Positions 9,625 through 17,706 of a stretch of 64,000 nucleotides of DNA are shown piece after piece. The number at the start of each line of letters is the position of its first letter. Positions within the stretch are counted from its first letter, which is position 1. Location: contig JANQNK010000006.1 of assembly GCA_028279595.1 (NCBI GenBank), forward strand, positions 62,001 through 126,000, given 5' to 3'. The translations under genes and the position numbers were made by a program. The stretch is from Thermoplasmatota archaeon. GTDB taxonomy: Archaea > Thermoplasmatota > JAKEGO01. The notes under the pieces are model-generated. The model had not been told where the DNA came from. It did no database searches and saw nothing but the letters and a program-made list of their open reading frames with translations.

Positions 9625-9978
9625 TCAGGACGCCCTGCCCTTCTCCGCCAGCCATGAGCAGGTACCGATCTCCGTACGGCGCCGGAGGTCGCGGATGATC
9701 TTCTCCTTGTGAATATCCGCCTGCGGGTCGTCCGGGTCCTTCACGTTCATGTAGACCTCGCAGGGGAACTCGGCACAGTCGCCGCAGTGCTCGTACCCCT
9801 TGTCCGTGATACAGCAGTCATAGATCGGACAGGAATCGAACTCGACGGTCTCGAGCTTGGTCCAGAACACCTTTCCCGCGACGGCCGGACATCCCGGGCA
9901 GACGGACTCATAGCACGAGCAATCGCCGCAGTAGACACCGCATGCGGCGGCCATCTTGAGGTCCGAGTCGCAGGTCAT
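9625..9978 (-). CDS. DUF3795 cysteine-rich protein
   Basis: A 117-residue cytoplasmic protein with about a dozen cysteines arranged as in DUF3795: CGVYCGDCSCYESVCPGCP near residues 13-30, then CPIYDCC, and CGDCAEFPCE. The pattern suggests zinc or iron-sulfur binding. No biochemical role is established for the family that I can name. It is separated from the upstream DHFR gene by about 60 bp, and a minus-strand TATA-like ATTAATACC lies near 10001-10010, so it probably has its own promoter. Confidence 0.85.
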   Translation of the reverse strand: MTCDSDLKMAAACGVYCGDCSCYESVCPGCPAVAGKVFWTKLETVEFDSCPIYDCCITDKGYEHCGDCAEFPCEVYMNVKDPDDPQADIHKEKIIRDLRRRTEIGTCSWLAEKGRAS

Positions 9979-10036
9979 GTTCTACGATGATGACATTCTG
10001 GTATTAATCCATTACCTACGGGGGACGACGGCCGGT

Positions 10037-10840
10037 TCAGCGTTCGAAGACATCGAAGCTGTAGTGGAGCTTGTTGTCGGCGTCGCGCTTCCCGACCTTG
10101 CTGTCGGTCCTCTCCCATTCCTCCCAGAAGATCTTCGGGAACCTCACGTCCCCGGCGAAGCCGCCCTGGATCCTGGTCAGGTACATCTTCTCCGCCAGTG
10201 GAAGGAACTGGTCATATATCTCCGCCCCTCCGGCTACGAAGACCTCTCCGCCGACGGACCCGCCGACGATGAGCGCATCGACGATGTCATGGACAACGGT
10301 GACACCCTCGTGCTCGTAGTCCTCGTTCTTGGAGATGACGATGTTAGCCCTGCCCTCGAGGACCCCCATGGTCTCGAAGGTCTTTCGTCCCATGATGACA
10401 GCGTGCCCCATGGTGACCTTCTTGAAGAACTCACGATCGTTCGGGAGGTCCCAGGGTAGGTCGCCGTCCCGTCCGATGACATCGTTCTGGGCAACGGCGG
10501 CGATCAGCGATATGGACATGAAGGGCTTCTCCTTCAGGGGAGGCCTCCTCTTCCGGCGCTGGACCGTGGATGGTACGTCGCCTCCAGGGTGAGGGCGTCG
10601 TCGACCTCGCTTCTTCCTTACAGGTCTCTTGCTGGCTTCCTCGACGCCGGTAATGGTGACTCCAGGGGTTCCCTGGTCCACGACCTCGATATCGATGATC
10701 TCGGCCTGAACGTTCTCGTCTCCAGAAATCGGGGCTTCCGCCTGGGAGGGCTCATCTTTACTTTCCCGTCGCCGGCCCCAGCGACCGTCCTTTCTGCTAC
10801 GTTTGGACATTTGCCCATCCCGGCCGTACCCCTCGGCCAA
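10037..10840 (-). CDS. folA: Dihydrofolate reductase with a long basic N-terminal extension
   Basis: The catalytic DHFR domain begins at Met108 (codon at 10517-10519). It has the usual markers: SLIAAVAQNDVIGRDGDLPW, GHAVIMGRKTFETMG, ANIVISKN, FVAGGAEIYDQFLPLA and the C-terminal MYLTRI. It reduces dihydrofolate to tetrahydrofolate with NADPH. The reading frame continues 107 codons upstream without a stop. That stretch encodes a low-complexity extension rich in K, R, E and D (KKRGRRRP, RRKRRPP) that canonical DHFRs of about 160 residues lack. Either the extension is translated, giving a 267-residue protein, or translation starts at Met108. The segment looks coding, because its mixed-charge pattern is maintained in this frame. 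Confidence 0.85.
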   Translation of the reverse strand: MAEGYGRDGQMSKRSRKDGRWGRRRESKDEPSQAEAPISGDENVQAEIIDIEVVDQGTPGVTITGVEEASKRPVRKKRGRRRPHPGGDVPSTVQRRKRRPPLKEKPFMSISLIAAVAQNDVIGRDGDLPWDLPNDREFFKKVTMGHAVIMGRKTFETMGVLEGRANIVISKNEDYEHEGVTVVHDIVDALIVGGSVGGEVFVAGGAEIYDQFLPLAEKMYLTRIQGGFAGDVRFPKIFWEEWERTDSKVGKRDADNKLHYSFDVFER

Positions 10841-10952
10841 TTCTGGATACGGATAATAGAATAAGAATCTATCGGAGATTATGGGGGCCCCGATCCCGGT
10901 GAAGGCGCCCTCCTCCCGCCGAATGGCGATGACCCGACCGACCCCGGAGGCA

Positions 10953-10963
10953 TATTTTTAATA
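10953..10963 (+). promoter_or_regulatory. TATA box for the MscS gene
   Basis: ATTTTTAATA lies about 35-40 bp upstream of the ATG at 10996. A purine-rich GGGGGAGCGAGG ribosome-binding region directly precedes that start. Confidence 0.5.
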
Positions 10964-10995
10964 CGGTCAACACAATCACCGACGGGGGAGCGAGG

Positions 10996-12477
10996 ATGAT
11001 ATCGATGAGTTCGAGAGGACCGATGTATCTGATAGCGTTCCTGCTATCGACCATACTTCTCCTTCCAGGGGCCGCTGCGGAGAGCTCCACGCCTGCGGAC
11101 GTACTCCACGACAACATCTTCATCATCGTCCTGCTGATCATCGCGATCGTGGCATTCGCGATCGTCTATACCCTGCTGTCCAGGAAGCTCAAGAGGTTCA
11201 AGAAGAGGCGGACGAAGAAGCTCGGCAGGAAGGCCGCGGAGCTCGTGGTGTTCACGGTGAAGGCGGTCTACTGGATAATCGCACTCACTGTGTTGCTGAA
11301 CATCGCGGGCCGGATCGACGTCCTTGCGGACAGCGACCTTTTCCCGTGGCTCCTTGACCTCCTCAACATCGGTCTGACCTTTGTCATCCTTCTGCTCGTG
11401 ATGAGGATACTCCTCATCGTCGTGAACGATGTCACCAACAGGATGAAGAACTCGAAGAAGGGCGTCCTGAAGGGCGTGCCACCGACGACGTTCATACTGA
11501 TACAGTTCGTCCTCCGCTACCTGATAATCTTCATCTTCGGCGTCACGATAATGCTGATATTCCTCGCGAAGCTCGGTCTCTACGATCTGATCTCGGGCAG
11601 CATCAGCGATTTCCTAGTTAGCAATTCCAACTACATCTCGTTCATCGTCGTCCTGGTCGTGATCGCGTTCGTCGCGAAGAAGTTCATACACATCTTCATC
11701 GACGACCTGAAGAAGCGTCAGGACAAGTTCTCGCCCGAGATGATGGACACAGCCGAGAAGGCGCTGACGATCGTCATCTACGGCCTGTTCGCCCTGATCA
11801 TCGTATTCGCGATACTCTCGATGGCGGGCATGGCCGAGCTCGGACAGACCATCCTGGTGATGATGATCACCATGACCGGTATCGTCGTGGCGATGGTCGC
11901 TACCGGGTCCATCGGCAACATCCTGTCAGGAATGGTCCTCCAGAGCATGAAGCCTTTCGAGGTCGGCGACAGGGTGAAGATAGCGGAGTACACAGGCGAC
12001 GTCGAGGAGATGACCCTGGTCTTCACACGGATCAGGACCCTGAGCAACGAGGTCGTCGACGTTCCGAACAACAACGTCCTCGCACAGGAGATATTCAACT
12101 ACACGGCCGCGGAGACAGTCACGATCGACGTCACCGCTGGGATCGGATACGAGGTCCCCGTGGAACTGGTCAGGAAGCTCATGCTCGAGGGCGCGGTGGC
12201 GACGGACGAGGTGCTCAAGGAGCCAGCCCCGGTCTGCCTGGCCACGGACTTCGGCGATTACGCGATTAACTACGTCCTCAAGGCGGCGACCGACCGTCCT
12301 ACCGATATCCCGATGATAAGGTCCAAGCTCATCGAGAACGTCCAGAGGTCCTTCTACGAGGCGGGCGTCGAGATCCTCTCACCCATGTACATCGTGAGAA
12401 GGGGCGAGGAACCGCCCGACGCGGTCGAGGTGCGGCGTCGGTACGAATCCCTGAGGTCGGAAGGGAAGGAGACGTGA
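10996..12477 (+). CDS. MscS-family mechanosensitive ion channel
   Basis: A 493-residue membrane protein. A hydrophobic N-terminal segment (signal-like, residues 10-28) is followed by about five further transmembrane helices. The pore-lining helix and MscS beta domain come next: TGSIGNILSGMVLQSMKPFEVGDRVKI, then VVDVPNNNVLAQEIFNY. A C-terminal alpha/beta cage domain covers about 375-480. It should act as an osmotic safety valve in the cytoplasmic membrane. The AxxG-rich pore helix of E. coli MscS is only partly conserved (MVATGSIGNILSG). The FKBP gene follows after 7 bp and is probably co-transcribed. Confidence 0.92.
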   Translation: MISMSSRGPMYLIAFLLSTILLLPGAAAESSTPADVLHDNIFIIVLLIIAIVAFAIVYTLLSRKLKRFKKRRTKKLGRKAAELVVFTVKAVYWIIALTVLLNIAGRIDVLADSDLFPWLLDLLNIGLTFVILLLVMRILLIVVNDVTNRMKNSKKGVLKGVPPTTFILIQFVLRYLIIFIFGVTIMLIFLAKLGLYDLISGSISDFLVSNSNYISFIVVLVVIAFVAKKFIHIFIDDLKKRQDKFSPEMMDTAEKALTIVIYGLFALIIVFAILSMAGMAELGQTILVMMITMTGIVVAMVATGSIGNILSGMVLQSMKPFEVGDRVKIAEYTGDVEEMTLVFTRIRTLSNEVVDVPNNNVLAQEIFNYTAAETVTIDVTAGIGYEVPVELVRKLMLEGAVATDEVLKEPAPVCLATDFGDYAINYVLKAATDRPTDIPMIRSKLIENVQRSFYEAGVEILSPMYIVRRGEEPPDAVEVRRRYESLRSEGKET

Positions 12478-12484
12478 TGTTGAT

Positions 12485-12907
12485 ATGATAAAGCTCGGAG
12501 ACAAGGTGACCCTGGAATACACGCTCGCGCTCACCGATGGAACGGTCCTCGAGGAGGCCGGCAAGGATGAACCCTTAACCGTGGAGGTCGGCAAGGCCGA
12601 CATCATGGAGAGTGTCGAAAGGGCGCTGGTCGGCATGGAGGCAGGACAGGACAAGCTCGTCGAGGTGGCACCGGCCGACGCCTTCGGAGAGGTGAACCCC
12701 GATCTGGCCATCATGGTACCGTTCGACGACTATCCCGAGGGAATGTCACTGAAGCCCGGAGAGACGTTCATGCTCCCTCTCCCGAGCGGCGATTCCGTTC
12801 CCGCCCGTGTCACGGGCCTCGACGAGAAAGGGGTGACGATAGACCTGAACCATCCATTGGCCGGGGAGACCCTGATAGTCAAGATAAATGTCATAACGGT
12901 CGTATAG
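12485..12907 (+). CDS. FKBP-type peptidyl-prolyl isomerase (SlyD-like)
   Basis: A 140-residue protein with the SlyD/FKBP architecture: LGDKVTLEYTLALTDGTVLEEA, EVGKADIMESVERALVGMEAG, PADAFGEVNPDL, an inserted-flap region (about 70-115) and the closing IDLNHPLAGETLIVKINV. The DLNHPLAG motif is diagnostic. It should catalyse prolyl isomerisation and act as a folding chaperone in the cytoplasm. The histidine-rich metal-binding tail of bacterial SlyD is absent. It sits 7 bp after the MscS gene. Confidence 0.92.
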   Translation: MIKLGDKVTLEYTLALTDGTVLEEAGKDEPLTVEVGKADIMESVERALVGMEAGQDKLVEVAPADAFGEVNPDLAIMVPFDDYPEGMSLKPGETFMLPLPSGDSVPARVTGLDEKGVTIDLNHPLAGETLIVKINVITVV

Positions 12908-12914
12908 GCATCGA

Positions 12915-13676
12915 TCAAACATGCCTGAGGTTCTCGCGCCATATCTCCAACAGCTTGGCCACGACCTCGTATTCGTGCTGATATCTTTTCGGATTCAACT
13001 TCGTTAATTGGGCCTCGAGGTAGGTCTCGATCGTCGTGTCCGGGATGTACCTGAAGAGGCCGTAACCCCAGAGTTTCGTAGGATTCCTAGGATTCGAGTA
13101 GAAGTCCCAGAACCTCAGCCGTGCCCGTTTTGGTATCTTGATCGACGTGTCCGGGTCCCCGGTGAGGATGGTGCTCCCGTAGCGCTCGTCCATCCGGTGT
13201 CCGACCACCCTCAGGAACCCGAAGATGACCCGGTCCTCCTCCGAGTCCTTGGGTCCGCGAGTCGTCATGAGGGCCAGCTTGCCGACGAGCTCGTCCTCCG
13301 CCTTGATGGACTTCCCCGGCCTCCTGTCAGAGATGACCCCCGAACCGAACTCGTTCTTGGTGAAGATCCTGCACTCGTAGCACGGGTATTTCCCAACGCG
13401 CTTCCTCTCGCCCTTCTCGAGCTGGTTGCACGGGTTGTCGTCCTGGGTGCACCAGGCGTGTTTCGCATCGTGGATGTTCCATTTCCGACCCTTCGGTCCG
13501 CAGGGTCTGGAATAATCGCTGTCCAGCCAGTTGCACTTGAACGCCAGGTTCTTGTCGGTCTTGAACCGACCCCCCGCGAGCATCCGTTCCATCTCTCCCT
13601 CGAGGTACTCCTGTCTGCATACCTTGCAGCGTGTCCAGACGGTCCCATGCTTGCAGAACCCCGACGGCATTTCCAA
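12915..13676 (-). CDS. Hypothetical protein with N-terminal zinc-binding cysteine clusters
   Basis: The 253-residue product has an N-terminal half rich in paired Cys and His: CKHGTVWTRCKVC at residues 8-20, then C49, C59, C76, C83 and CYEC near 99-102. These suggest one or two treble-clef or zinc-knuckle sites. The C-terminal half (FGFLRVVGHRMDERYGSTILTG, then RARLRFWDFYSNPR and WGYGLFRYIPD) has a beta-rich look that faintly recalls EVE/PUA-like modified-base readers. That resemblance is weak, and I do not assign a function. It is convergent with the FKBP gene. The candidate structured RNA lies upstream on the same strand. Confidence 0.65.
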   Translation of the reverse strand: MEMPSGFCKHGTVWTRCKVCRQEYLEGEMERMLAGGRFKTDKNLAFKCNWLDSDYSRPCGPKGRKWNIHDAKHAWCTQDDNPCNQLEKGERKRVGKYPCYECRIFTKNEFGSGVISDRRPGKSIKAEDELVGKLALMTTRGPKDSEEDRVIFGFLRVVGHRMDERYGSTILTGDPDTSIKIPKRARLRFWDFYSNPRNPTKLWGYGLFRYIPDTTIETYLEAQLTKLNPKRYQHEYEVVAKLLEIWRENLRHV

Positions 13677-13880
13677 CGTACCCCTGGCTGTCCGACCCGC
13701 ATGCTGTCTGACGGAAGTTCATCAATGCGATCCCCCACATCTCCTTCCTATCATATACAGCAGGCCTGCTGCGGGCCTTGGTAACCCCCTATAGGAACCG
13801 GTAACTACTTGTTACTTTTGGCAGTCGAAAAACAGTCTGGCTTGACAATGAGTTTGCCGAATATGGGCAGGGTTCTATGG
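13677..13880. other. Non-coding stretch between the 12915-13676 gene and the candidate RNA
   Basis: No convincing coding region was seen. On the minus strand a run of five T falls at about 13828-13832, just past the end of the candidate RNA, and could end its transcript. GGTAACcccctataggaaccGGTAACTACTTGTTAC contains a short repeated GGTAAC but no clear function. Confidence 0.4.
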
Positions 13881-13881
13881 A

Positions 13882-14043
13882 TGGACCATTGGAAGGAATG
13901 ATGTGCGGACGCCGTCCTTACAGCCAGCCGAGGTGCTGTTCGGACGGACGACGCCCTTCGCTGCGGCTGTGATCTATCACCTCTTGCGGCGTCTAGCCGC
14001 ACCCGGCCGTGAAGCCGGGCACCTCAAGAACTACATCGGTCCA
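13882..14043 (-). ncRNA. Candidate structured non-coding RNA (unassigned family)
   Basis: A gene-free stretch of about 160 nt can fold as one unit. The closing stem pairs 13882-13887 (TGGACC) with 14038-14043 (GGTCCA). Inside are three perfect hairpins: 14002-14007 with 14014-14019 (6 bp), 13986-13990 with 13996-14000 (5 bp), and a two-part stem 13912-13917/13942-13947 and 13920-13924/13935-13939. On the minus strand the internal loop of that last stem is GA opposite AA. A minus-strand TATA-like ACTTAAAC at 14049-14056 and a T5 run near 13830 favour the minus orientation. I could not match it to SRP RNA, RNase P RNA or a tRNA. Confidence 0.4.
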
Positions 14044-14112
14044 GGGATGTTTAAGTTTTACGTCCAGGCCTTACGTTAATTCCGATAATTTTCTTCGGAA
14101 TATGCGGAACGG

Positions 14113-14820
14113 TCACAGGCGCGACAACCATTCGTAGGACAACCACGCCTTCCATGCCGATAGCACGGCGATGAACGCAAGGCCAAGTACGAAGGCCCCA
14201 AAGTTGAAGGGAAGGAGCACACCGGCGAGCAGCGTCGCGATCGTTCCGAACATCGCTGAATAGGTCCCCTTCTTCAGGTCCCATCTCTGGATCCGGTAGG
14301 CCGTCGCCGTCATTATCAATGCGGCCACCGCGAGCAGCAGGACGACCGTCTCGCCCATCAGGACCGCGGCCATCAGGATCGCGAGCGTCCCGATTGCGAC
14401 GGCGGATGCGAGTCTCATAGCCAACGTCGGGTCGAAACCACCTGTATCGCGTCCAGCCAACCTTCCTTCGATCAGCCTGTGGACGGCCTGGACGTTCCAT
14501 CTGTTCCTGTCGTCCTCGAGTCGCTCCCGGTCCTCTTCCTCGATGAACTCGGAGACTATGCTGACCTTCGTACCCTTCTCGGTCTTCGAGAACTCGATGT
14601 GGAGCTCCTCGCCCTTCGCTTCAAGGGAGACCGGTGTAAGCGCTTCGATCCGCTTTTTCTTCCTCGCGGCCCTGTCGACCTTGAACTGGATATCACTGAG
14701 CGCCTTGAGGGTGGAATTGAACACCTTCGAGTATGGGTGCTCGTATGTAACGCTCTTCTTGGAGCTGTTGGCGGAGCGTCCGAAGTCCTCTTTCGGAGTC
14801 CCCTTCTCTTCCTCTCCCAC
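14113..14820 (-). CDS. Hypothetical membrane protein with soluble N-terminal domain
   Basis: A 235-residue protein. Residues 1-120 are soluble and charged, with a compact alpha/beta stretch (YSKVFNSTLKALSDIQFKVD… then ELHIEFSKTEKGTKVSIVSEF) that resembles a small SRPBCC- or DUF3568-like fold. Four or five hydrophobic helices follow, between about residues 132 and 230. The topology suggests a cytoplasmic domain sensing a lipid or ligand next to a membrane bundle, but no family can be named with confidence. It is preceded on the same strand by the zinc-ribbon gene at 14858 and followed by the candidate RNA region. Confidence 0.65.
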   Translation of the reverse strand: MGEEEKGTPKEDFGRSANSSKKSVTYEHPYSKVFNSTLKALSDIQFKVDRAARKKKRIEALTPVSLEAKGEELHIEFSKTEKGTKVSIVSEFIEEEDRERLEDDRNRWNVQAVHRLIEGRLAGRDTGGFDPTLAMRLASAVAIGTLAILMAAVLMGETVVLLLAVAALIMTATAYRIQRWDLKKGTYSAMFGTIATLLAGVLLPFNFGAFVLGLAFIAVLSAWKAWLSYEWLSRL

Positions 14821-14857
14821 GGAAGCGGATGCGTTTACGATTCAAAAAGGTTGTTCG

Positions 14858-15658
14858 TCATGTGGTCCATTTGTGGTTGCACATCGGACATTTCCACTTG
14901 CCCAGTAATGTCTTTTTGATTGAGCCACGCTGTCCACATGCCATGCAGACAGTAGGTCCCTTGCCAGCGTTAGGGAATCCTCGTTCCTTTACCATCCTTC
15001 GGAAGTATTCCCGTCCCTCGGGGTCCGGGATGTCATGTATGCTCGTGTACTTCATTCCCTTCCATTGATATACATCATCCGAGCCAGTCTGGGTCTTCAG
15101 CCCATTGCTGTATTTTCCTTGCCTATCGAGGAATGACATGACGAGGTCGAACTCGTCTCTCATTTGCGACGACATCTCGGTGTCAGGTACCTTAACGGTG
15201 ACGTCTCCCAACGATATCTGGAGAAATCTGACTGGATAGAGGTCATCGAAGGATCGCGCTTCTTGATCATATCCGGTTGACAGGATGCGAAGGAAGTTCT
15301 CCTTCATCGACGGAGGCAACCTGTTGACCTCGTCCCTGTTGATAACCCATACGGTAAGTTTCATGGAGAATCTGCCCTCCTCAAGTCTCTTGTCGAACAT
15401 GTCACGTTTCCCCCTCCTCTCTAGATCCTCTATGAAGTGGTAGTAAAGTCCCGACCATTCTTTTGGAGGTGTCCCCTTGAAACCATCGGTGGAAACCGTG
15501 TGTGACTTGCGCTCAGTGACTATTGGTTCTACCGCACTGAATACGATCTCTGCATCTCCTTTAGGTACGTCATCGATGGACTGATAGGTCTCAACATCGC
15601 CCTCTTTCGTGAGAACGATCGTCCCATCTTTCTTAATACTGACATTCGCCCTGCCCAT
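14858..15658 (-). CDS. Hypothetical protein with C-terminal zinc ribbon
   Basis: I place the start at the ATG read from 15658, giving 266 residues, because a minus-strand TATA element (AAACTTAAAA, 15691-15700) lies about 37 bp upstream and would put transcription start just before it. The frame stays open up to 15841, but that stretch lies upstream of the promoter. The product begins MGRANVSIKKDGTIVLTKEG, has an alpha/beta middle region with no recognisable motif, and ends in a zinc ribbon (CMACGQRGSIKKTLLGKWKCPMCNHKW). The gene and its upstream region are AT-richer than their neighbours, which hints at a different history. No function is assigned. Confidence 0.65.
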   Translation of the reverse strand: MGRANVSIKKDGTIVLTKEGDVETYQSIDDVPKGDAEIVFSAVEPIVTERKSHTVSTDGFKGTPPKEWSGLYYHFIEDLERRGKRDMFDKRLEEGRFSMKLTVWVINRDEVNRLPPSMKENFLRILSTGYDQEARSFDDLYPVRFLQISLGDVTVKVPDTEMSSQMRDEFDLVMSFLDRQGKYSNGLKTQTGSDDVYQWKGMKYTSIHDIPDPEGREYFRRMVKERGFPNAGKGPTVCMACGQRGSIKKTLLGKWKCPMCNHKWTT

Positions 15659-15690
15659 TTTGACACCCAGTCCATCGAATGTTGTTAGAG

Positions 15691-15700
15691 TTTTAAGTTT
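15691..15700 (-). promoter_or_regulatory. TATA box deciding the start of the 14858-15658 gene
   Basis: Read on the minus strand, AAACTTAAAA is followed about 25 bp later by the expected transcription start. The ATG at 15658 then falls within about 10-15 bp, behind a GGGTG ribosome-binding-like sequence. Confidence 0.45.
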
Positions 15701-15845
15701 ATCGGTGTGACCAAGATACCGAAACCCGCACTGTAGGTAACTGCTTGATGGATTCACGATCTTGCACTGAATACACCTTAGGGTAGTAATTAAAGGGTAT
15801 GTTTTTATAGAAAATTGATAATGCCCGGCTGATATTCTCACATTC

Positions 15846-15862
15846 TCGCCGTAATTCGGCGA
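15846..15862. repeat. Short inverted repeat in divergent intergenic region
   Basis: TCGCCG at 15846-15851 and CGGCGA at 15857-15862 form a perfect 6-bp stem with a 5-nt loop. It lies between the divergent genes at 14858-15658 and 16001-16645, and could be an operator. Confidence 0.3.
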
Positions 15863-15968
15863 TTAGTGGAATATCCTCATAATTTGCGAGAAATCAAACG
15901 AGTTCATGTTCCTTTGTTGCTCAGCAGTTCGCAACTGTCCATATCAATTTCAACCACCTCTCCGAAGG

Positions 15969-15978
15969 CTATTTATCG
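15969..15978 (+). promoter_or_regulatory. TATA box for the METTL5-like gene
   Basis: CTATTTATCG lies about 25-30 bp upstream of the ATG at 16001. This predicts a leaderless transcript and excludes the longer in-frame start at 15866. Confidence 0.5.
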
Positions 15979-16000
15979 GAGTGACGGTTCATTCGGTAAC

Positions 16001-16645
16001 ATGAACAAGAGGAGCCTCGAGATAACGCTCGAACGGGTCCCGCCGATACCTGAACCGGATGCGGAACTCGAACAGTACAGCACACCCGCCACGGTCGCTG
16101 CGGACCTGGTCTACACCGCTTTCATGCTGGGCGACGTCGATGACATGAACATCGTCGACCTCGGGTGCGGCACTGGTATCCTGGCGATCGGGGCCTCACT
16201 ACTCGGGGCTGAGAAGGTCACAGCAATAGACATCGACCCGGAGAGCCTGGAGGTAGGCCGGGAGTCGGCGGAGGAGCTCGGAGCTGAGGTCGAGTTCATC
16301 GAAGGGGACATCTCTATCCTCGAGGAGAGGTGCGATACCATCATAATGAATCCGCCATTCGGCGCACAGACGAAGCACGCCGACAGGGCGTTCATAGAGA
16401 AGGCCATCGAGCTGTCCAATGTGATCTACTCCCTTCACAACGGAAATACGGCGGACTTCATTCGCGGTTTCGCTGCAGAGCTCGAGGCGGGTGTGACGCG
16501 CGAGTGGGACTACGAGTTCACCATCAAGAAGCAGTTCGACTTCCATTCCCACGACAGGGTGGACGTCGACGTTACGGCCTTTCGTATAGTACCCGGTCGA
16601 TATCACATCGCATCCGACGATGATGAGGAAGAGGACGGATACTGA
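16001..16645 (+). CDS. METTL5-like RNA methyltransferase
   Basis: A 214-residue class I SAM-dependent methyltransferase. It has the SAM-binding motif DLGCGTG (residues 53-59), the acidic AIDIDP strand end, and the N6-adenine-type catalytic motif NPPFG at 117-121, followed by GAQTKHADRAF as in the METTL5 family. The family's eukaryotic member methylates an adenosine in small-subunit rRNA; an equivalent rRNA target here is inference. The start at 16001 is chosen because a TATA box sits about 28 bp upstream and the extra upstream 45 residues (LLLSSSQLSISISTTS) look non-coding. The tail is a run of D and E. Confidence 0.85.
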   Translation: MNKRSLEITLERVPPIPEPDAELEQYSTPATVAADLVYTAFMLGDVDDMNIVDLGCGTGILAIGASLLGAEKVTAIDIDPESLEVGRESAEELGAEVEFIEGDISILEERCDTIIMNPPFGAQTKHADRAFIEKAIELSNVIYSLHNGNTADFIRGFAAELEAGVTREWDYEFTIKKQFDFHSHDRVDVDVTAFRIVPGRYHIASDDDEEEDGY

Positions 16646-16657
16646 TCGGTAAGGCCG

Positions 16658-17368
16658 TCATACAGTTCTCGAAGGGCAGATGTCATTGAGAATGCAGTTC
16701 TGACACAGCGGTCTCCTGGCGTCGCATACCTGCCGTCCGTGACGGATGATATTGATGTGGACATCGAGGTATCGCTCCTCGGGAAACATGTCGGCCAGAA
16801 TCTCGTGGGCCTTCTCCCTGGAGACCTTCTCCCCGATCAACCCTAGGCGCTTCGTGACTCGATGGACGTGGGTGTCGACAGGGAATGCAGGTATCCCGAG
16901 GGAGAACTGGAGGACTATGGCCGCTGTCTTCGGACCGACGCCGTTCATGGAGATCAGATACTCGTGGGCTTCATCGGGTCCCATGTCCGAAAGGTAATCG
17001 AGGTTCAACTTCCCTGTCTCTTCCTTTATCTGACGTAGTGCGCCCACTATGTACGATGCCTTTGCCTTGGCGAGTCCGCAGACGTAGATGGCTTCTTCTA
17101 TCTCGCCGATCTCTGCAGCGAGGACCTCCTCCCATGTCGGGAAGCGGTCCCGCAGCTCCATCCACGCCCTGTCCCTGTTGACATCGTTCGTGTTCTGGGA
17201 GAGTATGGTCAGAACGAGCTCCTCGAGCGGAGGCATTTGCCTTACCGTCGGGATGCCGTACTCGTCGCGGAGCCGGTCGGCCACAACGAGGGCTTCCGCT
17301 GGGATCCGTTTTGTCTCGGGGTCCACGTCCCCTATCTCAGAATTGTTGTCATGGCCCGGCGGGCTCAT
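16658..17368 (-). CDS. nth: Endonuclease III (DNA glycosylase/AP lyase)
   Basis: A 236-residue HhH-GPD glycosylase. The helix-hairpin-helix GVGPKTA carries catalytic Lys147, the catalytic aspartate is Asp165 in VDTHVHR, and the [4Fe-4S] motif is C-x6-C-x2-C-x5-C at residues 215-231. It removes oxidised pyrimidines and cleaves AP sites in base excision repair. The N-terminal 20 residues are an acidic, probably disordered extension. Its ATG overlaps the stop of the S17e gene by 4 bp, so the two are translationally coupled. Confidence 0.95.
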   Translation of the reverse strand: MSPPGHDNNSEIGDVDPETKRIPAEALVVADRLRDEYGIPTVRQMPPLEELVLTILSQNTNDVNRDRAWMELRDRFPTWEEVLAAEIGEIEEAIYVCGLAKAKASYIVGALRQIKEETGKLNLDYLSDMGPDEAHEYLISMNGVGPKTAAIVLQFSLGIPAFPVDTHVHRVTKRLGLIGEKVSREKAHEILADMFPEERYLDVHINIIRHGRQVCDARRPLCQNCILNDICPSRTV

Positions 17369-17562
17369 GTCGGCCTCTCGAGGACCTTCTTGTAGGAGGT
17401 CACGTAGCCGGCGATCCTGTTCTTGAGGCGAGACGACTGGATCGACGCGAGCTCCGCTACCATCTCCTTGTTGTGCTCGAAGTCATCCGTGAACTTGTCC
17501 GGATACCTCTCAAGGAGGTCGATCGCGACACGCTTTATGTACGTCGGTCTGATGTTGCCCAT
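17365..17562 (-). CDS. rps17e: Ribosomal protein S17e
   Basis: A 65-residue protein with the family pattern GNIRPTYIKRVAIDLLERYP, then FNKEMV-like FEHNKEMVAEL and SSRLKNRIAGYVT. This is the normal length for archaeal S17e, a small-subunit ribosomal protein shared with eukaryotes. It leads an operon with endonuclease III, overlapping that gene by 4 bp (ATGA). Confidence 0.95.
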   Translation of the reverse strand: MGNIRPTYIKRVAIDLLERYPDKFTDDFEHNKEMVAELASIQSSRLKNRIAGYVTSYKKVLERPT

Positions 17563-17706
17563 TCTGTCTCACCGTAGGTGTGCCATACCGAAAGGGTATA
17601 TTATAGTTTTGCTGGAATACGAAGGGAAACATCTGCATGAATCGTGCACAAAACATGTCCAGAGGGTCGTCGAAAGGCCTAAAAGGGGTGAGGTGGAATC
17701 ACTTGC

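Noticed and set aside
13805..14002. 65-codon minus-strand frame across the RNA candidate
   Set aside because: The peptide is arginine-rich with no ribosome-binding site, and the DNA shows paired stems rather than codon bias.
13882..14043. Identity of the RNA candidate as SRP RNA, RNase P RNA or tRNA
   Set aside because: The SRP helix 8 motif (GGAAGC…), the RNase P GAGGAAAGUC-type core and a T-arm consensus are all absent on both strands.
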